Below are positions 25,869 to 36,233 of a DNA stretch of 42,300 bases, piece after piece. Both the position numbers and the translations under genes were made by a program. Each line of letters opens with the position of its first letter. Within the stretch, counting starts at the first letter, position 1. The DNA lies in NCBI GenBank assembly GCA_903847385.1, contig CAINDO010000353.1:1-42300 (forward strand). The letters are read 5' to 3'. This DNA is from an uncultured Myxococcales bacterium (GTDB lineage Bacteria; Myxococcota_A; Bradymonadia; UBA7976; UBA1532). A model generated the notes under the pieces. The model searched no databases. It saw only the letters and a program-made list of their open reading frames with translations, and had not been told where the DNA came from.

Positions 25869-26563
25869 AGAAAGTCTACGAAAACGCAGAGGCCGCGCTG
25901 TTCGACGTCAAGGACGGCGCCAGCATCATGTCCGGCGGCTTCGGCCTGTGCGGCAACGCCGAGAACTCGATCGCCGAGCTCTACCGCCGGGGGGTCAAGG
26001 ACCTCACCGTGGTGAGCAACAACTGCGGCAACGCCGGCCGCGGCCTCGCCGTGCTGCTCAAGAACCGGCAGGTGAAGACGGTCATCGCCAGCTTCATCGG
26101 CGGCAACCCGGACCTGCAGGCGCAGATGCTCGCCGGCGAGATCGACGTCCAGCTCAACCCCCAGGGCACCCTGGCCGAGCGCATCCGCGCGGGTGGCGCC
26201 GGGCTCGGCGGCTTCTTCACGCCGACGGGTGTGGGCACGGTCGTGGCCGATGGCAAAGAAGAGCGTGTCATCGACGGCAAGCGGTACATCTTCGAGAAGC
26301 CGCTGACCGCCGACTACGCCATCATCCGTGCGAAGCAGGGGGACGCCTTCGGCAACCTGCGCTTCTATCGCACGGCGCGGAACTTCAGCCCGCTGATGGC
26401 CATGGCCGCGCGGGTCACCATCGCCGAGGTCGAGGAGATCGTGCCCGTCGGCGCGCTCGACCCGGACGACATCCATCTGTCGGGCCTGTTCGTGAAGCGC
26501 ATCTTCCAGGGCACGAACTACGAGAACCCGATTGAAAACCGCACGGTTCGACCCAAAGCTTGA
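25865..26563 (+). CDS. scoA: 3-oxoacid CoA-transferase, subunit A
   Basis: Alpha subunit of a succinyl-CoA:3-ketoacid-type CoA-transferase. The 232 residues carry ASIMSGGFGLCGNAENSI (family glycine loop), the oxyanion segment GGNPDLQAQMLAGEIDVQLNPQGTLAERIRAGGAGLGGFFTPTGVGT, and TADYAIIRAKQGDAFGN. GTG at 25865 overlaps the aminotransferase stop. The catalytic Glu is on subunit B, which here is encoded on the opposite strand ending 15 bases away, unlike the usual same-strand A-B pair. Symbol reflects the SCOT-type sequence; acetoacetate is the likely but unproven substrate. Confidence 0.9.
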   Translation: MKKVYENAEAALFDVKDGASIMSGGFGLCGNAENSIAELYRRGVKDLTVVSNNCGNAGRGLAVLLKNRQVKTVIASFIGGNPDLQAQMLAGEIDVQLNPQGTLAERIRAGGAGLGGFFTPTGVGTVVADGKEERVIDGKRYIFEKPLTADYAIIRAKQGDAFGNLRFYRTARNFSPLMAMAARVTIAEVEEIVPVGALDPDDIHLSGLFVKRIFQGTNYENPIENRTVRPKA

Positions 26564-26579
26564 ACCGTTGGTCGAAGCT
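26543..26579. terminator. Nested inverted repeats between convergent scoA and scoB
   Basis: ACGGTTC (26543-26549) pairs with GAACCGT (26562-26568). The alternative TTCGACC (26547-26553) pairs with GGTCGAA (26570-26576). They span both stop codons and are mutually exclusive. They could serve as a bidirectional terminator, but no T-runs flank them, so this is tentative. Confidence 0.35.
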
Positions 26580-27205
26580 CAGAGCAGGGGGGCGCCCGTG
26601 GCGGCCTGCACCTGCTCCCGCGTGTAACCGGGCGCGCACTCGACGAGCTTGAAGCCCTCGGGGGTGATGTCGATCGTCGCCAGATCGGTGATGACCCGGT
26701 TCACGCACGCCTGACCCGTGAGCGGCAGGGCGCACTTGTCGAGCAGCTTGGGGTCGCCGGCCTTGTTCGTGTGCTGCATGAGCACCACGACGCGGCGCGC
26801 GCCGCTGACGAGGTCCATGGCGCCGCCCATGCCGTTCACGCGCTGGCCGGGCACCATCCAGTTGGCCAGGTCGCCGCCGGCGCTGACCTCCATGCCGCCC
26901 AGGATGGCCAGGTCCACGTGGCCGCCGCGGATCATCGCGAAGCTCTGGGCGCTGTCGAAGACGCTCCCGCCGGGGACGATGGTGACCGTCTCCTTGCCGG
27001 CGTTGATGATTTGCGCGTCCTCTTCGCCGTCGACGGGGTAGGGGCCCATGCCGAGCAGGCCGTTCTCGCTGTGCAGCAGGATCTCCATGCCCTCGGGCAC
27101 GTAGTTGGCCACCAGCGTCGGGATGCCGATGCCGAGGTTCACGATGAAACCGTCCTGAAGCTCTCGGGCGGCGGCCTGGGCCATCTCCTCGCGGGTGCGT
27201 GGCAT
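26579..27205 (-). CDS. scoB: 3-oxoacid CoA-transferase, subunit B
   Basis: Beta subunit, 208 residues. FIVNLGIGIPTLVANYVPEG and LLHSENGLLGMGPYP contain the catalytic glutamate (in SENG) that forms the enzyme-CoA thioester. DLAILGGMEVSAGGDLANWMVPG and GMGGAMDLVSGARRVVVLMQHTNK are also typical. I chose the ATG at 27205 because CGGAGAG (about 27215-27221) precedes it at a good distance and the product starts like its family; the ATG at 27247 adds unrelated residues. It is transcribed toward scoA, and its 5' side faces queA, from which it is divergent. Confidence 0.92.
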   Translation of the reverse strand: MPRTREEMAQAAARELQDGFIVNLGIGIPTLVANYVPEGMEILLHSENGLLGMGPYPVDGEEDAQIINAGKETVTIVPGGSVFDSAQSFAMIRGGHVDLAILGGMEVSAGGDLANWMVPGQRVNGMGGAMDLVSGARRVVVLMQHTNKAGDPKLLDKCALPLTGQACVNRVITDLATIDITPEGFKLVECAPGYTREQVQAATGAPLL

Positions 27206-27224
27206 TTCGCTGACTCTCCGTGAA

Positions 27225-27253
27225 TTGCGGAACTCGAGGGCCGACACTATCCT
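27225..27253 (+). promoter_or_regulatory. Putative queA promoter
   Basis: TTGCGG (27225-27230), 17 bases, TATCCT (27248-27253). The queA ATG follows 15 bases later, giving a very short leader without a clear ribosome binding site. It lies within the divergent scoB-queA region. Confidence 0.45.
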
Positions 27254-27268
27254 GCGCCGGCTTTTTCC

Positions 27269-29461
<2,193 letters not shown>

Positions 29462-29501
29462 GCGCCGAATTTTTGCGCGCCCCGTGCGCCGGAGAGTGGA
29501 T

Positions 29502-29861
29502 TTGAACGAGCTCCTGCTCAGCGTCATCGCCCAGGACGCAGGCCCCGCCCCCAGCTGTGCACAGCAGGGCAGCCCGCTGTTCATGATGGTGATCGTCTTC
29601 GGCATCTTCTACTTCCTGGTCATCCGACCCCAGCAGAAGCAGCTGAAGGACCACCGCCTCAAGCTGAGTCGCCTGAAGAAGGGGGACGAGGTCGTCACCG
29701 CCGGGGGCCTCATCGGCACCATCCAGGCGCTGACGGACAACATTCTGACCATCGAGATCGCCGACAAGGTCCGGGTGCGGGTTCTGCGCAGCCAGATCGC
29801 CAATCTCTTGAGCGAGAGCCCCGCCGAAGCGTCGGGCGAATCAGCGGAGAAGGGGAAGTAA
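29502..29861 (+). CDS. yajC: Preprotein translocase accessory subunit YajC
   Basis: Small inner-membrane partner of SecDF. One membrane helix (about residues 26-44, LFMMVIVFGIFYFLVIRPQ) is followed by the family motif RPQQKQLKDH and KKGDEVVTAGGLIGTI. The 119 residues are a normal length. The ribosome binding site decides the start: GGAGAG (29491-29496) is five bases before TTG 29502, whereas the in-frame GTG at 29496 overlaps it. secD begins four bases after the stop. Confidence 0.93.
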   Translation: MNELLLSVIAQDAGPAPSCAQQGSPLFMMVIVFGIFYFLVIRPQQKQLKDHRLKLSRLKKGDEVVTAGGLIGTIQALTDNILTIEIADKVRVRVLRSQIANLLSESPAEASGESAEKGK

Positions 29862-29865
29862 GCCC

Positions 29866-31725
29866 ATGGACCGTACCTGGAAGTGGAAGGCCACCGGGGT
29901 TCTCCTGCTGACGCTCCTGGCGTTGGCGATGCTGGTGCCGAGCTGGGCCGGCGTGACGAGCGAGGGTGAGCCCACGCTCCCCAAGTGGTTCTCCAACGTC
30001 TTCAGCCGCAAGCTGATCCTGGGTCTCGACCTTCAGGGCGGCATCCACCTTCAATACAAGGTGGACGTCCCCGAGGCGCTCGGCCGCAAGACCGGCAACC
30101 TCGCCGGCTCCCTCGAGCTCGCCCTCAAGGAGCTCGGCGCCCCGGCCAAGGCCACCGTCCCTGGCGGCGCGACGATCGACGACTCGACGACCATCGTCGT
30201 GACGTTCGAGAAGCCCGAGGACGTGACCAAGATCGACGCCGGATTCCTCATCAAACACGCGCCGGACCACGTCGTGCTGACGACGGAGGGCCCGGTCGTG
30301 ACGCTGCAGATGTCCACGGCCGCGCTGCAGAGCTTCCAGCAGCTCGCGCTCGAGAAGGCCATCGAGACGGTCGAGCGCCGCATCAACGAGTTCGGCGTGG
30401 CCGAGAGCAGCGTCACCCGCCGCGGCGACTCCGAAATCGTCGTTCAGATCCCCGGCGTGAAGGAGTCCGAGTTCGCCGCCGCCAAGGAGAAGCTCTCCCA
30501 GACCGGCCAGCTCCGCTTCCAGATCGTCGATCGCAACGGCTGGAGCGACTTCTACACCAAGGTCGCCGCCCGAGCGCCCAAGGCGGACGCCTGGCCCGCC
30601 GACCTGAAGGCGGACCTGAAGGACCACATGGTCAGCACGGCCGGCGGCATCCGCGCCACGAGCCGCGAGCTCCTCGAGTACATGGTCAAGGGCCAGGTCG
30701 ACGACGACCACATCGTCGGCTACCAGGAGTACTGGACGAGCCCCAAGGACAACACGCTCGAGCCCATCGAGTCCATGACGGCCGAGCAGGAGAAGCTCCT
30801 CTCCAAGTCCAAGTTCAGCAAGGACGCCGCCTTCGTGAAGGCGTACACGCTGAAGTACATGTTCAAGAAGGCCGGCATGTCCGGTGAGAACGTCGAGCGC
30901 GCCAACGTCGGCTACGACCAGTACAACCGCGCCGAGGTCAACATGGAGTTCTCCAAGGTCGACGCGGACAACTTCTACGAGATGACCAAGCAGTACACGC
31001 AGCAGCAGATGGCCATCATGATCGACGACGTGGTGTTCAGCGATCCGAACATCAAGGAGCCGATCCCCGGTGGCCGCGTGCGCATCGAGCTCGGCCGTTC
31101 GTTTGGCGGCCAGGCGCAGAAAGAGGCCGCCGCCCTCGTCGCCGTGCTCAAGTCCGGCGCCCTGCAGGCCCCGCTGCGCAAGGTCTACGACAGCCAGATC
31201 GGCCCGACGCTCGGCGCGGACTCCATCGAGGACGGCAAGATGTCCGTCATCATCGGCTTCGTCGGCGTCGCCCTCTTCATGATCATCTACTACGGGCTGT
31301 CCGGCGTGGTCGCCAATTTCGCGCTGGCCTACAACATCATCCTCACGCTGGCCATGATGGCCGCCTTCGGCGCCACGCTCACGCTCCCCGGCATCGCCGG
31401 CATCGTGCTCGGCGTCGGCATGGCCGTGGACGCGAACGTGCTGATCTACGAGCGCATCCGTGAAGAGCTGCGCAATGGCGCGGGCGTGCGTCTCGGCATC
31501 GACCGCGGGTACGAGATGGCGCTCTCGTCCATCGTCGACTCGAACCTGACGACGATCATCGCGGCCGTCGTGCTGTACCAGTACGGCTCGGGCCCGGTCC
31601 GCGGCTTCGCCGTGACCCTGACGATCGGCATTATGGCCTCGATGTTCACGGCGCTGGTGCTCACCCGCCTGATCTTCGAGTGGATGTACTTCCGGGGCGA
31701 CGAGCCCAAGAGCATGAGCGTCTGA
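29866..31725 (+). CDS. secD: Protein translocase subunit SecD
   Basis: Inner-membrane RND-type subunit using proton motive force to complete export through SecYEG. The 619 residues have an N-terminal helix (about 9-28), then LILGLDLQGGIHLQYKV, a long periplasmic P1 region with VERRINEFGVAE and VQIPGVK, and a C-terminal five- or six-helix bundle (about 450-612) containing GVGMAVDANVLIYERIREELR, the conserved proton-path segment. The ATG at 29866 follows yajC by four bases. secF follows after ten bases. I see nothing missing. Confidence 0.97.
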   Translation: MDRTWKWKATGVLLLTLLALAMLVPSWAGVTSEGEPTLPKWFSNVFSRKLILGLDLQGGIHLQYKVDVPEALGRKTGNLAGSLELALKELGAPAKATVPGGATIDDSTTIVVTFEKPEDVTKIDAGFLIKHAPDHVVLTTEGPVVTLQMSTAALQSFQQLALEKAIETVERRINEFGVAESSVTRRGDSEIVVQIPGVKESEFAAAKEKLSQTGQLRFQIVDRNGWSDFYTKVAARAPKADAWPADLKADLKDHMVSTAGGIRATSRELLEYMVKGQVDDDHIVGYQEYWTSPKDNTLEPIESMTAEQEKLLSKSKFSKDAAFVKAYTLKYMFKKAGMSGENVERANVGYDQYNRAEVNMEFSKVDADNFYEMTKQYTQQQMAIMIDDVVFSDPNIKEPIPGGRVRIELGRSFGGQAQKEAAALVAVLKSGALQAPLRKVYDSQIGPTLGADSIEDGKMSVIIGFVGVALFMIIYYGLSGVVANFALAYNIILTLAMMAAFGATLTLPGIAGIVLGVGMAVDANVLIYERIREELRNGAGVRLGIDRGYEMALSSIVDSNLTTIIAAVVLYQYGSGPVRGFAVTLTIGIMASMFTALVLTRLIFEWMYFRGDEPKSMSV

Positions 31726-31735
31726 GGGGGCCACG

Positions 31736-32899
31736 ATGGAACTTTTCAAAAAGAAACTCAGCTTCGACTACGTCGGCCACCTCCGGCAGTTCGCGATCTT
31801 CAGCAGCGTCCTCGTGCTGGGGTCGCTCGCGCTCATCGCGTTCAAGGGCCTGAACTTCGGCACGGAGTTCGCCGGCGGCACCGAGGCCCTCGTGGCCATG
31901 ACGGAGCCCACGCAGCTCGACGGCATCCGCGAGGTCTGCGACTCCATCGGCCTCGACCAGCCGGAGATCGTCCGGTACGGCATCCAGGACGAGGGCCGCT
32001 ACTTCGTCCGCAGCCGCACCCGCAGCCTGCTCAAGCCCGACGAGGCCGAGAAGGTCAAGTCGGCGCTGGTGGGCAAGTACGGCACGCCCGTCCTCTGGGA
32101 CGCCACGGACGAGACCGGCGAGCAGATCCGCGTCAAGTTCGAGAAGGGCGTCACCAAGGAGGAGCTTCAGGCCACCGCGCGTGAGTCCGGCTTCGCCACG
32201 GTCGAGGTCGGCGTGCAGTCCCAGGGCACCAACCCGGTGTACCTGGTGCGCATGCCCAGCATCCGCGAGCGTCTCGGCGCCGGCCTCAAGGCCAAGTTCG
32301 GCGAGAAGTTCCGCGACATCGAGCGCATGGAATCCGTCGGCTCCGCCGTCGGCAAGCAGATGCGCGAGCAGGGCGCCCTGTCGCTGCTCTACGCCATCCT
32401 GGGCATCCTGCTCTACGTGGCGTTCCGCTTCGACGCCCGCTTCGGCCCCGGCGCCATCGTGTCCCTGATGCACGACGTCATCGTCACGGTGGGCTGCTTC
32501 GCGCTCTTCGGCTGGGAGTTCAACCTCCAGATCGTCGCCGCGCTGCTCGCGATTCTGGGCTACTCCGTGAACGACACCGTGGTCATCTACGACCGTATCC
32601 GTGAGACGACGCAGAATACGACGGGTAAGTCCCTGGGCGAGATCATCAACCTCGCCATCAACGACTGCATGTCGCGAACCATCATCACGTCCGCGGTGAC
32701 GCTGCTCTCCGTGCTCGCCATCCTGATCTTCGGCGGCGCCGTGACGCGTGGCTTCGCGACCGCGATGACCATCGGCATGATCTCCGGCGTCTACTCGACG
32801 ATCGCCATCGCCGCCAGCATGACGCTGGTCGTCGACCGCTATCTGTCGAAGCGCGAGGCCGCCGCCGGCCCCAAGACCCCCGTCGCCGCCCGGCCCTGA
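31736..32899 (+). CDS. secF: Protein translocase subunit SecF
   Basis: Partner of SecD in the inner membrane. The 387 residues start with a helix at about 20-40 and the GTEFAGGTE motif, then a periplasmic region. The helical C-terminal bundle begins at GALSLLYAILGILLYVAFRF, and GYSVNDTVVIYDRIRE is the conserved charged segment in the fourth helix. The periplasmic part (about residues 60-190) is longer than in E. coli SecF, explaining the greater length. ATG 31736 has GAGGGGG just upstream. recJ starts ten bases downstream. Confidence 0.96.
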   Translation: MELFKKKLSFDYVGHLRQFAIFSSVLVLGSLALIAFKGLNFGTEFAGGTEALVAMTEPTQLDGIREVCDSIGLDQPEIVRYGIQDEGRYFVRSRTRSLLKPDEAEKVKSALVGKYGTPVLWDATDETGEQIRVKFEKGVTKEELQATARESGFATVEVGVQSQGTNPVYLVRMPSIRERLGAGLKAKFGEKFRDIERMESVGSAVGKQMREQGALSLLYAILGILLYVAFRFDARFGPGAIVSLMHDVIVTVGCFALFGWEFNLQIVAALLAILGYSVNDTVVIYDRIRETTQNTTGKSLGEIINLAINDCMSRTIITSAVTLLSVLAILIFGGAVTRGFATAMTIGMISGVYSTIAIAASMTLVVDRYLSKREAAAGPKTPVAARP

Positions 32900-32909
32900 G
32901 GGCCGAAAC

Positions 32910-34628
32910 GTGACCGCGCCCACAGCCCCCTGGCGCGTGTCTGCGCCCGACGCCTCCCTCGTCTCCCATCTCAGCGCCCACCTCGGCGTCCCGCTCTTCG
33001 TCTCACAGATCCTCGTTCAACGCGGCCTGGACACCCCGGACGCCGCGCGCCGTTTCCTGTCCGCGGACCTGCGCGAGATGCCCGCGCCCTCGCGACTGCT
33101 GGACTGCGAGCGCGCCGCGCGGCGTTTGATGCGCGCCATCGACCGGCGCGAGCGCATCGTGGTCTACGGCGACTACGACGTGGACGGCGTGACGAGCACG
33201 GCGCTCCTTCAGCTCTTCTTCCGCAACGAGCTCGGCGTATCGATCGGCGCATACATCCCGCACCGCATGCGGGAGGGGTATGGCTTGAATCTGCAGGCGA
33301 TCTCGCGGCTCGCCGCCGAGGGCGCTCAGGTGCTCCTGACGGTCGACAACGGCTCCGCGGCCGTCGAGGAGGTCGCCCACGCCCAGGCGCTCGGCATGGA
33401 CGTCGTCATCATCGACCACCACCAGGTCAGCCAGCCCGAGCCCGCGGCCCACGCTCACTTGAACCCGCATCGGCCCGGCTGCGACTTTCCGGAGAAGGTC
33501 CTCGCCGCCGTCGGCGTCGCGTTCTACCTCACGGTCGAGCTGCGGCGGGTCATGCGCGAGGCGGGGCGATTCGAGGGCCGGGAACAGCCCCGGCCGGACC
33601 GCTACCTGGATCTCGTCGCGCTGGGTACGGTCGCCGACGTCGCGCCGCTGACCGGCGTGAACCGCGCGCTCGTGCGGCAGGGGATCGACCTGCTCCGCCG
33701 CACGCCGCGCCTGGGCCTGCGGGCGTTGATGGACGCCGCGCGCATCGACCACGGCGCCGTCTCGCCCCGCGACCTGGGCTTCAAACTCGGGCCGCGCATC
33801 AACGCGGCCGGGCGCATGGACGATGCGACCCAGGGGCTGCGCCTGCTCACGACCGAGGACGCGGAGGAGGCCGTGCGCCTCGCCGCAGCCATGGAGGCGC
33901 AGAACGACGAGCGTCGCCTGGTCGAGCAGTCCATCACCGTCGCCGCGACGGAGCGCGTGGAGCGGATGGGCCTGGACGTGCCCGCCGGCCTCGTCTTGGC
34001 CGACGAGGGCTGGCACCCCGGTGTGGTCGGGATCGTGGCGGCCCGCCTCGTGGACCGCTTTCAGCGGCCCACGATCATGCTGGCCTGGGATGGTGTTCAC
34101 TTCAAAGGCAGCGCGCGCAGCATCCGCGGGTTCCACCTGAAACACGCGCTCGACGCCTGCAGCGAACACCTCGAGCGCTGGGGCGGGCACGCCGCCGCCG
34201 CCGGTGTCACGCTGCGCCGCGAGAACGTCGACGCCTTCGCCCGCGCCTTTGCCGAGGTCGTCGAGGACCGCTGCGGGGTCCCGGACGCCGCCGCGACGCC
34301 CGTGGACGCCGTCGCGCACCTCTCGGACCTGGACTCCGCCGCCGTGGGCCACCTGGAGCGCCTGGGGCCCTTCGGTGAGCAGAACCCGGCGCCCGTGCTC
34401 CTGGTGCGGGCCGTCCACGGCCGCAGCCGCCGGGTGGGGGAGACCCACCTGAAGCTCGACCTCAGCCCGGCGGACGTGCCGCGCGAGGCCCTGGGCTGGG
34501 GCATGGCCGAGTCGCTGCCGATGTGCGATGGGCCCGTGGACCTCCTCTGTACCCCCGAGGTCGAGACCTTCCGTGGCCGGCGTCGTGTCGTGCTGCGCCT
34601 GCGGGACCTTCGGCCCGCCGCGACGTGA
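32910..34628 (+). CDS. recJ: Single-stranded-DNA-specific exonuclease RecJ
   Basis: 5'-3' exonuclease of recombination and mismatch repair. The 572-residue DHH/DHHA1 protein has motif I YGDYDVDG (86-93), TVDNG (144-148), the DHH motif at Asp169-His171, LGTVADVAPL, KLGPRINAAGR and, in DHHA1, GGHAAAAG. The metal ligands are intact. It starts at GTG 32910, ten bases after secF, a neighbourhood that recurs in several deltaproteobacteria. It overlaps a small membrane-protein gene by GTGA. Confidence 0.96.
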   Translation: MTAPTAPWRVSAPDASLVSHLSAHLGVPLFVSQILVQRGLDTPDAARRFLSADLREMPAPSRLLDCERAARRLMRAIDRRERIVVYGDYDVDGVTSTALLQLFFRNELGVSIGAYIPHRMREGYGLNLQAISRLAAEGAQVLLTVDNGSAAVEEVAHAQALGMDVVIIDHHQVSQPEPAAHAHLNPHRPGCDFPEKVLAAVGVAFYLTVELRRVMREAGRFEGREQPRPDRYLDLVALGTVADVAPLTGVNRALVRQGIDLLRRTPRLGLRALMDAARIDHGAVSPRDLGFKLGPRINAAGRMDDATQGLRLLTTEDAEEAVRLAAAMEAQNDERRLVEQSITVAATERVERMGLDVPAGLVLADEGWHPGVVGIVAARLVDRFQRPTIMLAWDGVHFKGSARSIRGFHLKHALDACSEHLERWGGHAAAAGVTLRRENVDAFARAFAEVVEDRCGVPDAAATPVDAVAHLSDLDSAAVGHLERLGPFGEQNPAPVLLVRAVHGRSRRVGETHLKLDLSPADVPREALGWGMAESLPMCDGPVDLLCTPEVETFRGRRRVVLRLRDLRPAAT

Positions 34629-34867
34629 GCGGCTTCGAGGATCTCCCGCCGCTCCCGCCGCCCGGGCGGCGGCCGAGCCGTGGCCGGCGGGGACCTGGCA
34701 CCCCGCCGACGGGCCGCGCGTTGAGCGTGCGGGTGTTGGGGGCGGTGCTGTTCCTGCTCGGTGTCCTGGCGCTGCGGCACGTCGTCTCGGGCGGGGGCGC
34801 CGAGGTCTTCAAATCTCTGACCGCACCGGGGCGGGTCCCCGCGAACGCACCCTCGCCGCCGCCATGA
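34625..34867 (+). CDS. Small single-pass membrane protein, function unknown
   Basis: An 80-residue frame starting at a GTG overlapping the recJ stop (GTGA). It has a Pro/Arg-rich N-terminus (about residues 7-30), one hydrophobic helix (VRVLGAVLFLLGVLALRHVV, about 35-54), and a short Gly/Pro-rich tail ending in Pro repeats. The positive N-terminus predicts an N-in topology. I do not recognise it. The coupling to recJ is the main support. Its stop codon is part of the first operator box upstream of the next gene. Confidence 0.55.
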   Translation: MSGFEDLPPLPPPGRRPSRGRRGPGTPPTGRALSVRVLGAVLFLLGVLALRHVVSGGGAEVFKSLTAPGRVPANAPSPPP

Positions 34868-34911
34868 CGCACCGCGTCAAATCAATTGACGCAGCATGAC
34901 GCACCGCGTTA
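34865..34911. promoter_or_regulatory. Tandem operator: two TGACGC-N3-GCGTCA palindromes plus an extra half-site
   Basis: Palindrome 1 is TGACGCACCGCGTCA (34865-34879); palindrome 2, at 34897-34911, differs only in its last half-site (GCGTTA). A lone TGACGC (34887-34892) sits between them and overlaps the -35 box. The centres are 32 bases apart, three helical turns. The arrangement looks like a cooperative repressor site over the promoter of the 34970 gene. Confidence 0.6.
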
Positions 34912-34915
34912 TTTT
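34886..34915 (+). promoter_or_regulatory. Promoter of the 34970 gene, overlapped by operator
   Basis: TTGACG (34886-34891), 18 bases, TATTTT (34910-34915). The second palindrome occupies the spacer and the -35 box is itself a half-site, so a bound protein would block RNA polymerase. Confidence 0.55.
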
Positions 34916-34969
34916 CTCTCCGGGTCGACGGTCGGCCCGTTTCCGTGCCCGAACTCAACGGAGAGACGC

Positions 34970-35248
34970 ATGAAGACGCTCGAATCGCTCGGTGAACAGC
35001 TCAAGTCGCAGGTCAAGGCGCTCGAGGCGCAGGGGACGTCCGCCGTCGCCCGCGTGCAGGAGAGAGGGCGGACGCTCGGTCGCCGCATCGACGCCGTCCG
35101 TACCACGGTCGACCTCGGCAAGCTCACGCCGGCCAATCTGCGCGCCGCCGCCGGGGACGCGGCCCACGCTTTTGCCGGTCATTTCCGGCCCGCGGGCGTC
35201 GAGCGGTCCGCGCCCCCCGCCGAGGCCACCGCGGCGCCCACGCCCTGA
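34970..35248 (+). CDS. Small helical protein, phasin-like in appearance, function unknown
   Basis: A 92-residue protein. The ATG at 34970 is preceded by GGAGAG (34960-34965), which fixes the start. Residues 1-75 are charged and predicted helical (LGEQLKSQVKALEAQG, VARVQERGRTLGRRIDAVRTTVDL), with an Ala/Pro-rich tail. The composition resembles small granule-associated phasins or apolipoprotein-like coiled coils, but no family signature is visible, so phasin is only a suggestion. It has its own promoter with a tandem operator, pointing to tight specific regulation unusual among its housekeeping neighbours. No polyhydroxyalkanoate gene is in the window. Confidence 0.7.
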   Translation: MKTLESLGEQLKSQVKALEAQGTSAVARVQERGRTLGRRIDAVRTTVDLGKLTPANLRAAAGDAAHAFAGHFRPAGVERSAPPAEATAAPTP

Positions 35249-35270
35249 AGACCATCGGCATGTCGCGACC

Positions 35271-35300
35271 TTGACACCGTGATCGGGCCGTTGTTACGGT
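35271..35300 (+). promoter_or_regulatory. Promoter of the MBL-fold hydrolase gene
   Basis: A perfect TTGACA (35271-35276), 18 bases, TACGGT (35295-35300). The ATG lies 29 bases downstream. Confidence 0.6.
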
Positions 35301-35329
35301 CCCCGCGGAGCGTCAAGCAAGGTCCGGGG

Positions 35330-36223
35330 ATGATCGTCGAGTTCTTTGGTGTCCGCGGAAGCCATTCCGTCACCGGGCCGAACTTCCAGAAGTTCGGAGG
35401 CAACACGTCGTGCCTCCTGCTGACGGTCGCCGGGCGCCGCATCGTGCTCGACGCGGGCACGGGCCTGATCAACGTCGCGAAGCGGGTCTTCCAGGCGGGC
35501 CCGCCCTTCGACGCGACGCTGCTGTTGTCGCACTACCACCACGACCACCTGGCCGGCCTGAGCTACTACGGTCCGCTGTTCGTGCCCTCGGCGAAGTACA
35601 CCATCGCCGGGCCCCGCATGGGCGGCCTGTCGCTGCCGCAGGTCCTGGACGCGTACCTGGCGCAGCCGTTCTCGCCGTTTCAGCCGGACGACATGGCCGC
35701 CAGCAAGACGCTCCTCACGCTCGCCGAGCGCCACGAACTCTGGTTCCTCCGGGGCCAGGCCGCACCGGTGCTCGTCGACACGACCGAGCCGGCCCGGCCG
35801 GACGCGTCCGAGCTCGAGGTCCGCGTCCGCACGCTGACCGGCCTCGGCCACCCGCGCAATGGCGTCATGTTCTACCGCATCGAGCACGACGGTCGCAGCG
35901 TGGTCTACGCCACGGACACAGAGGGCTTCGGCGGGGGAGACCAGCGCCTCGTCCGTTTCGCCCAGGGCGCGGATCTGCTCATCCACGACGCCATGTACAC
36001 CGAGGCCAAGTACACGGGCGCGCCCGTCCCGCCGCAGGGCTGGGGCCACAGCACCCCGGAGATGGCGCTCGAGATCGCCCGGCAGGCGGGCGTGAAACAA
36101 CTCTGCCTTTTCCACCACGACCCGGTGAACGACGACGCCGCCGTCGAGAAGATCGAGGCGGCCGCCCAGGCCGTCTGGCCCGCTGCCTTCGCCGCGCGGG
36201 AAGGTCTGGCCGTCACCGTCTGA
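35330..36223 (+). CDS. MBL-fold metallo-hydrolase (PhnP/RNase Z-like superfamily)
   Basis: A 297-residue metallo-beta-lactamase-fold enzyme. The metal motif HxHxDH is His68, His70, Asp72 and His73 in SHYHHDHLAG. The N-terminus VEFFGVRGSHSVTGPNFQKFGGNTSC and the later VYATDTEGF, IHDAMYTEAKY and LFHHDP supply the remaining ligands. The layout matches the COG1235 group, which includes phosphodiesterases and cyclic-nucleotide hydrolases; the substrate is unknown. AAGG seven bases before ATG 35330 favours this start over an upstream GTG at 35279. It has its own promoter. trmB begins ten bases downstream. Confidence 0.88.
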   Translation: MIVEFFGVRGSHSVTGPNFQKFGGNTSCLLLTVAGRRIVLDAGTGLINVAKRVFQAGPPFDATLLLSHYHHDHLAGLSYYGPLFVPSAKYTIAGPRMGGLSLPQVLDAYLAQPFSPFQPDDMAASKTLLTLAERHELWFLRGQAAPVLVDTTEPARPDASELEVRVRTLTGLGHPRNGVMFYRIEHDGRSVVYATDTEGFGGGDQRLVRFAQGADLLIHDAMYTEAKYTGAPVPPQGWGHSTPEMALEIARQAGVKQLCLFHHDPVNDDAAVEKIEAAAQAVWPAAFAAREGLAVTV

Positions 36224-36233
36224 CGAGGCCCCC

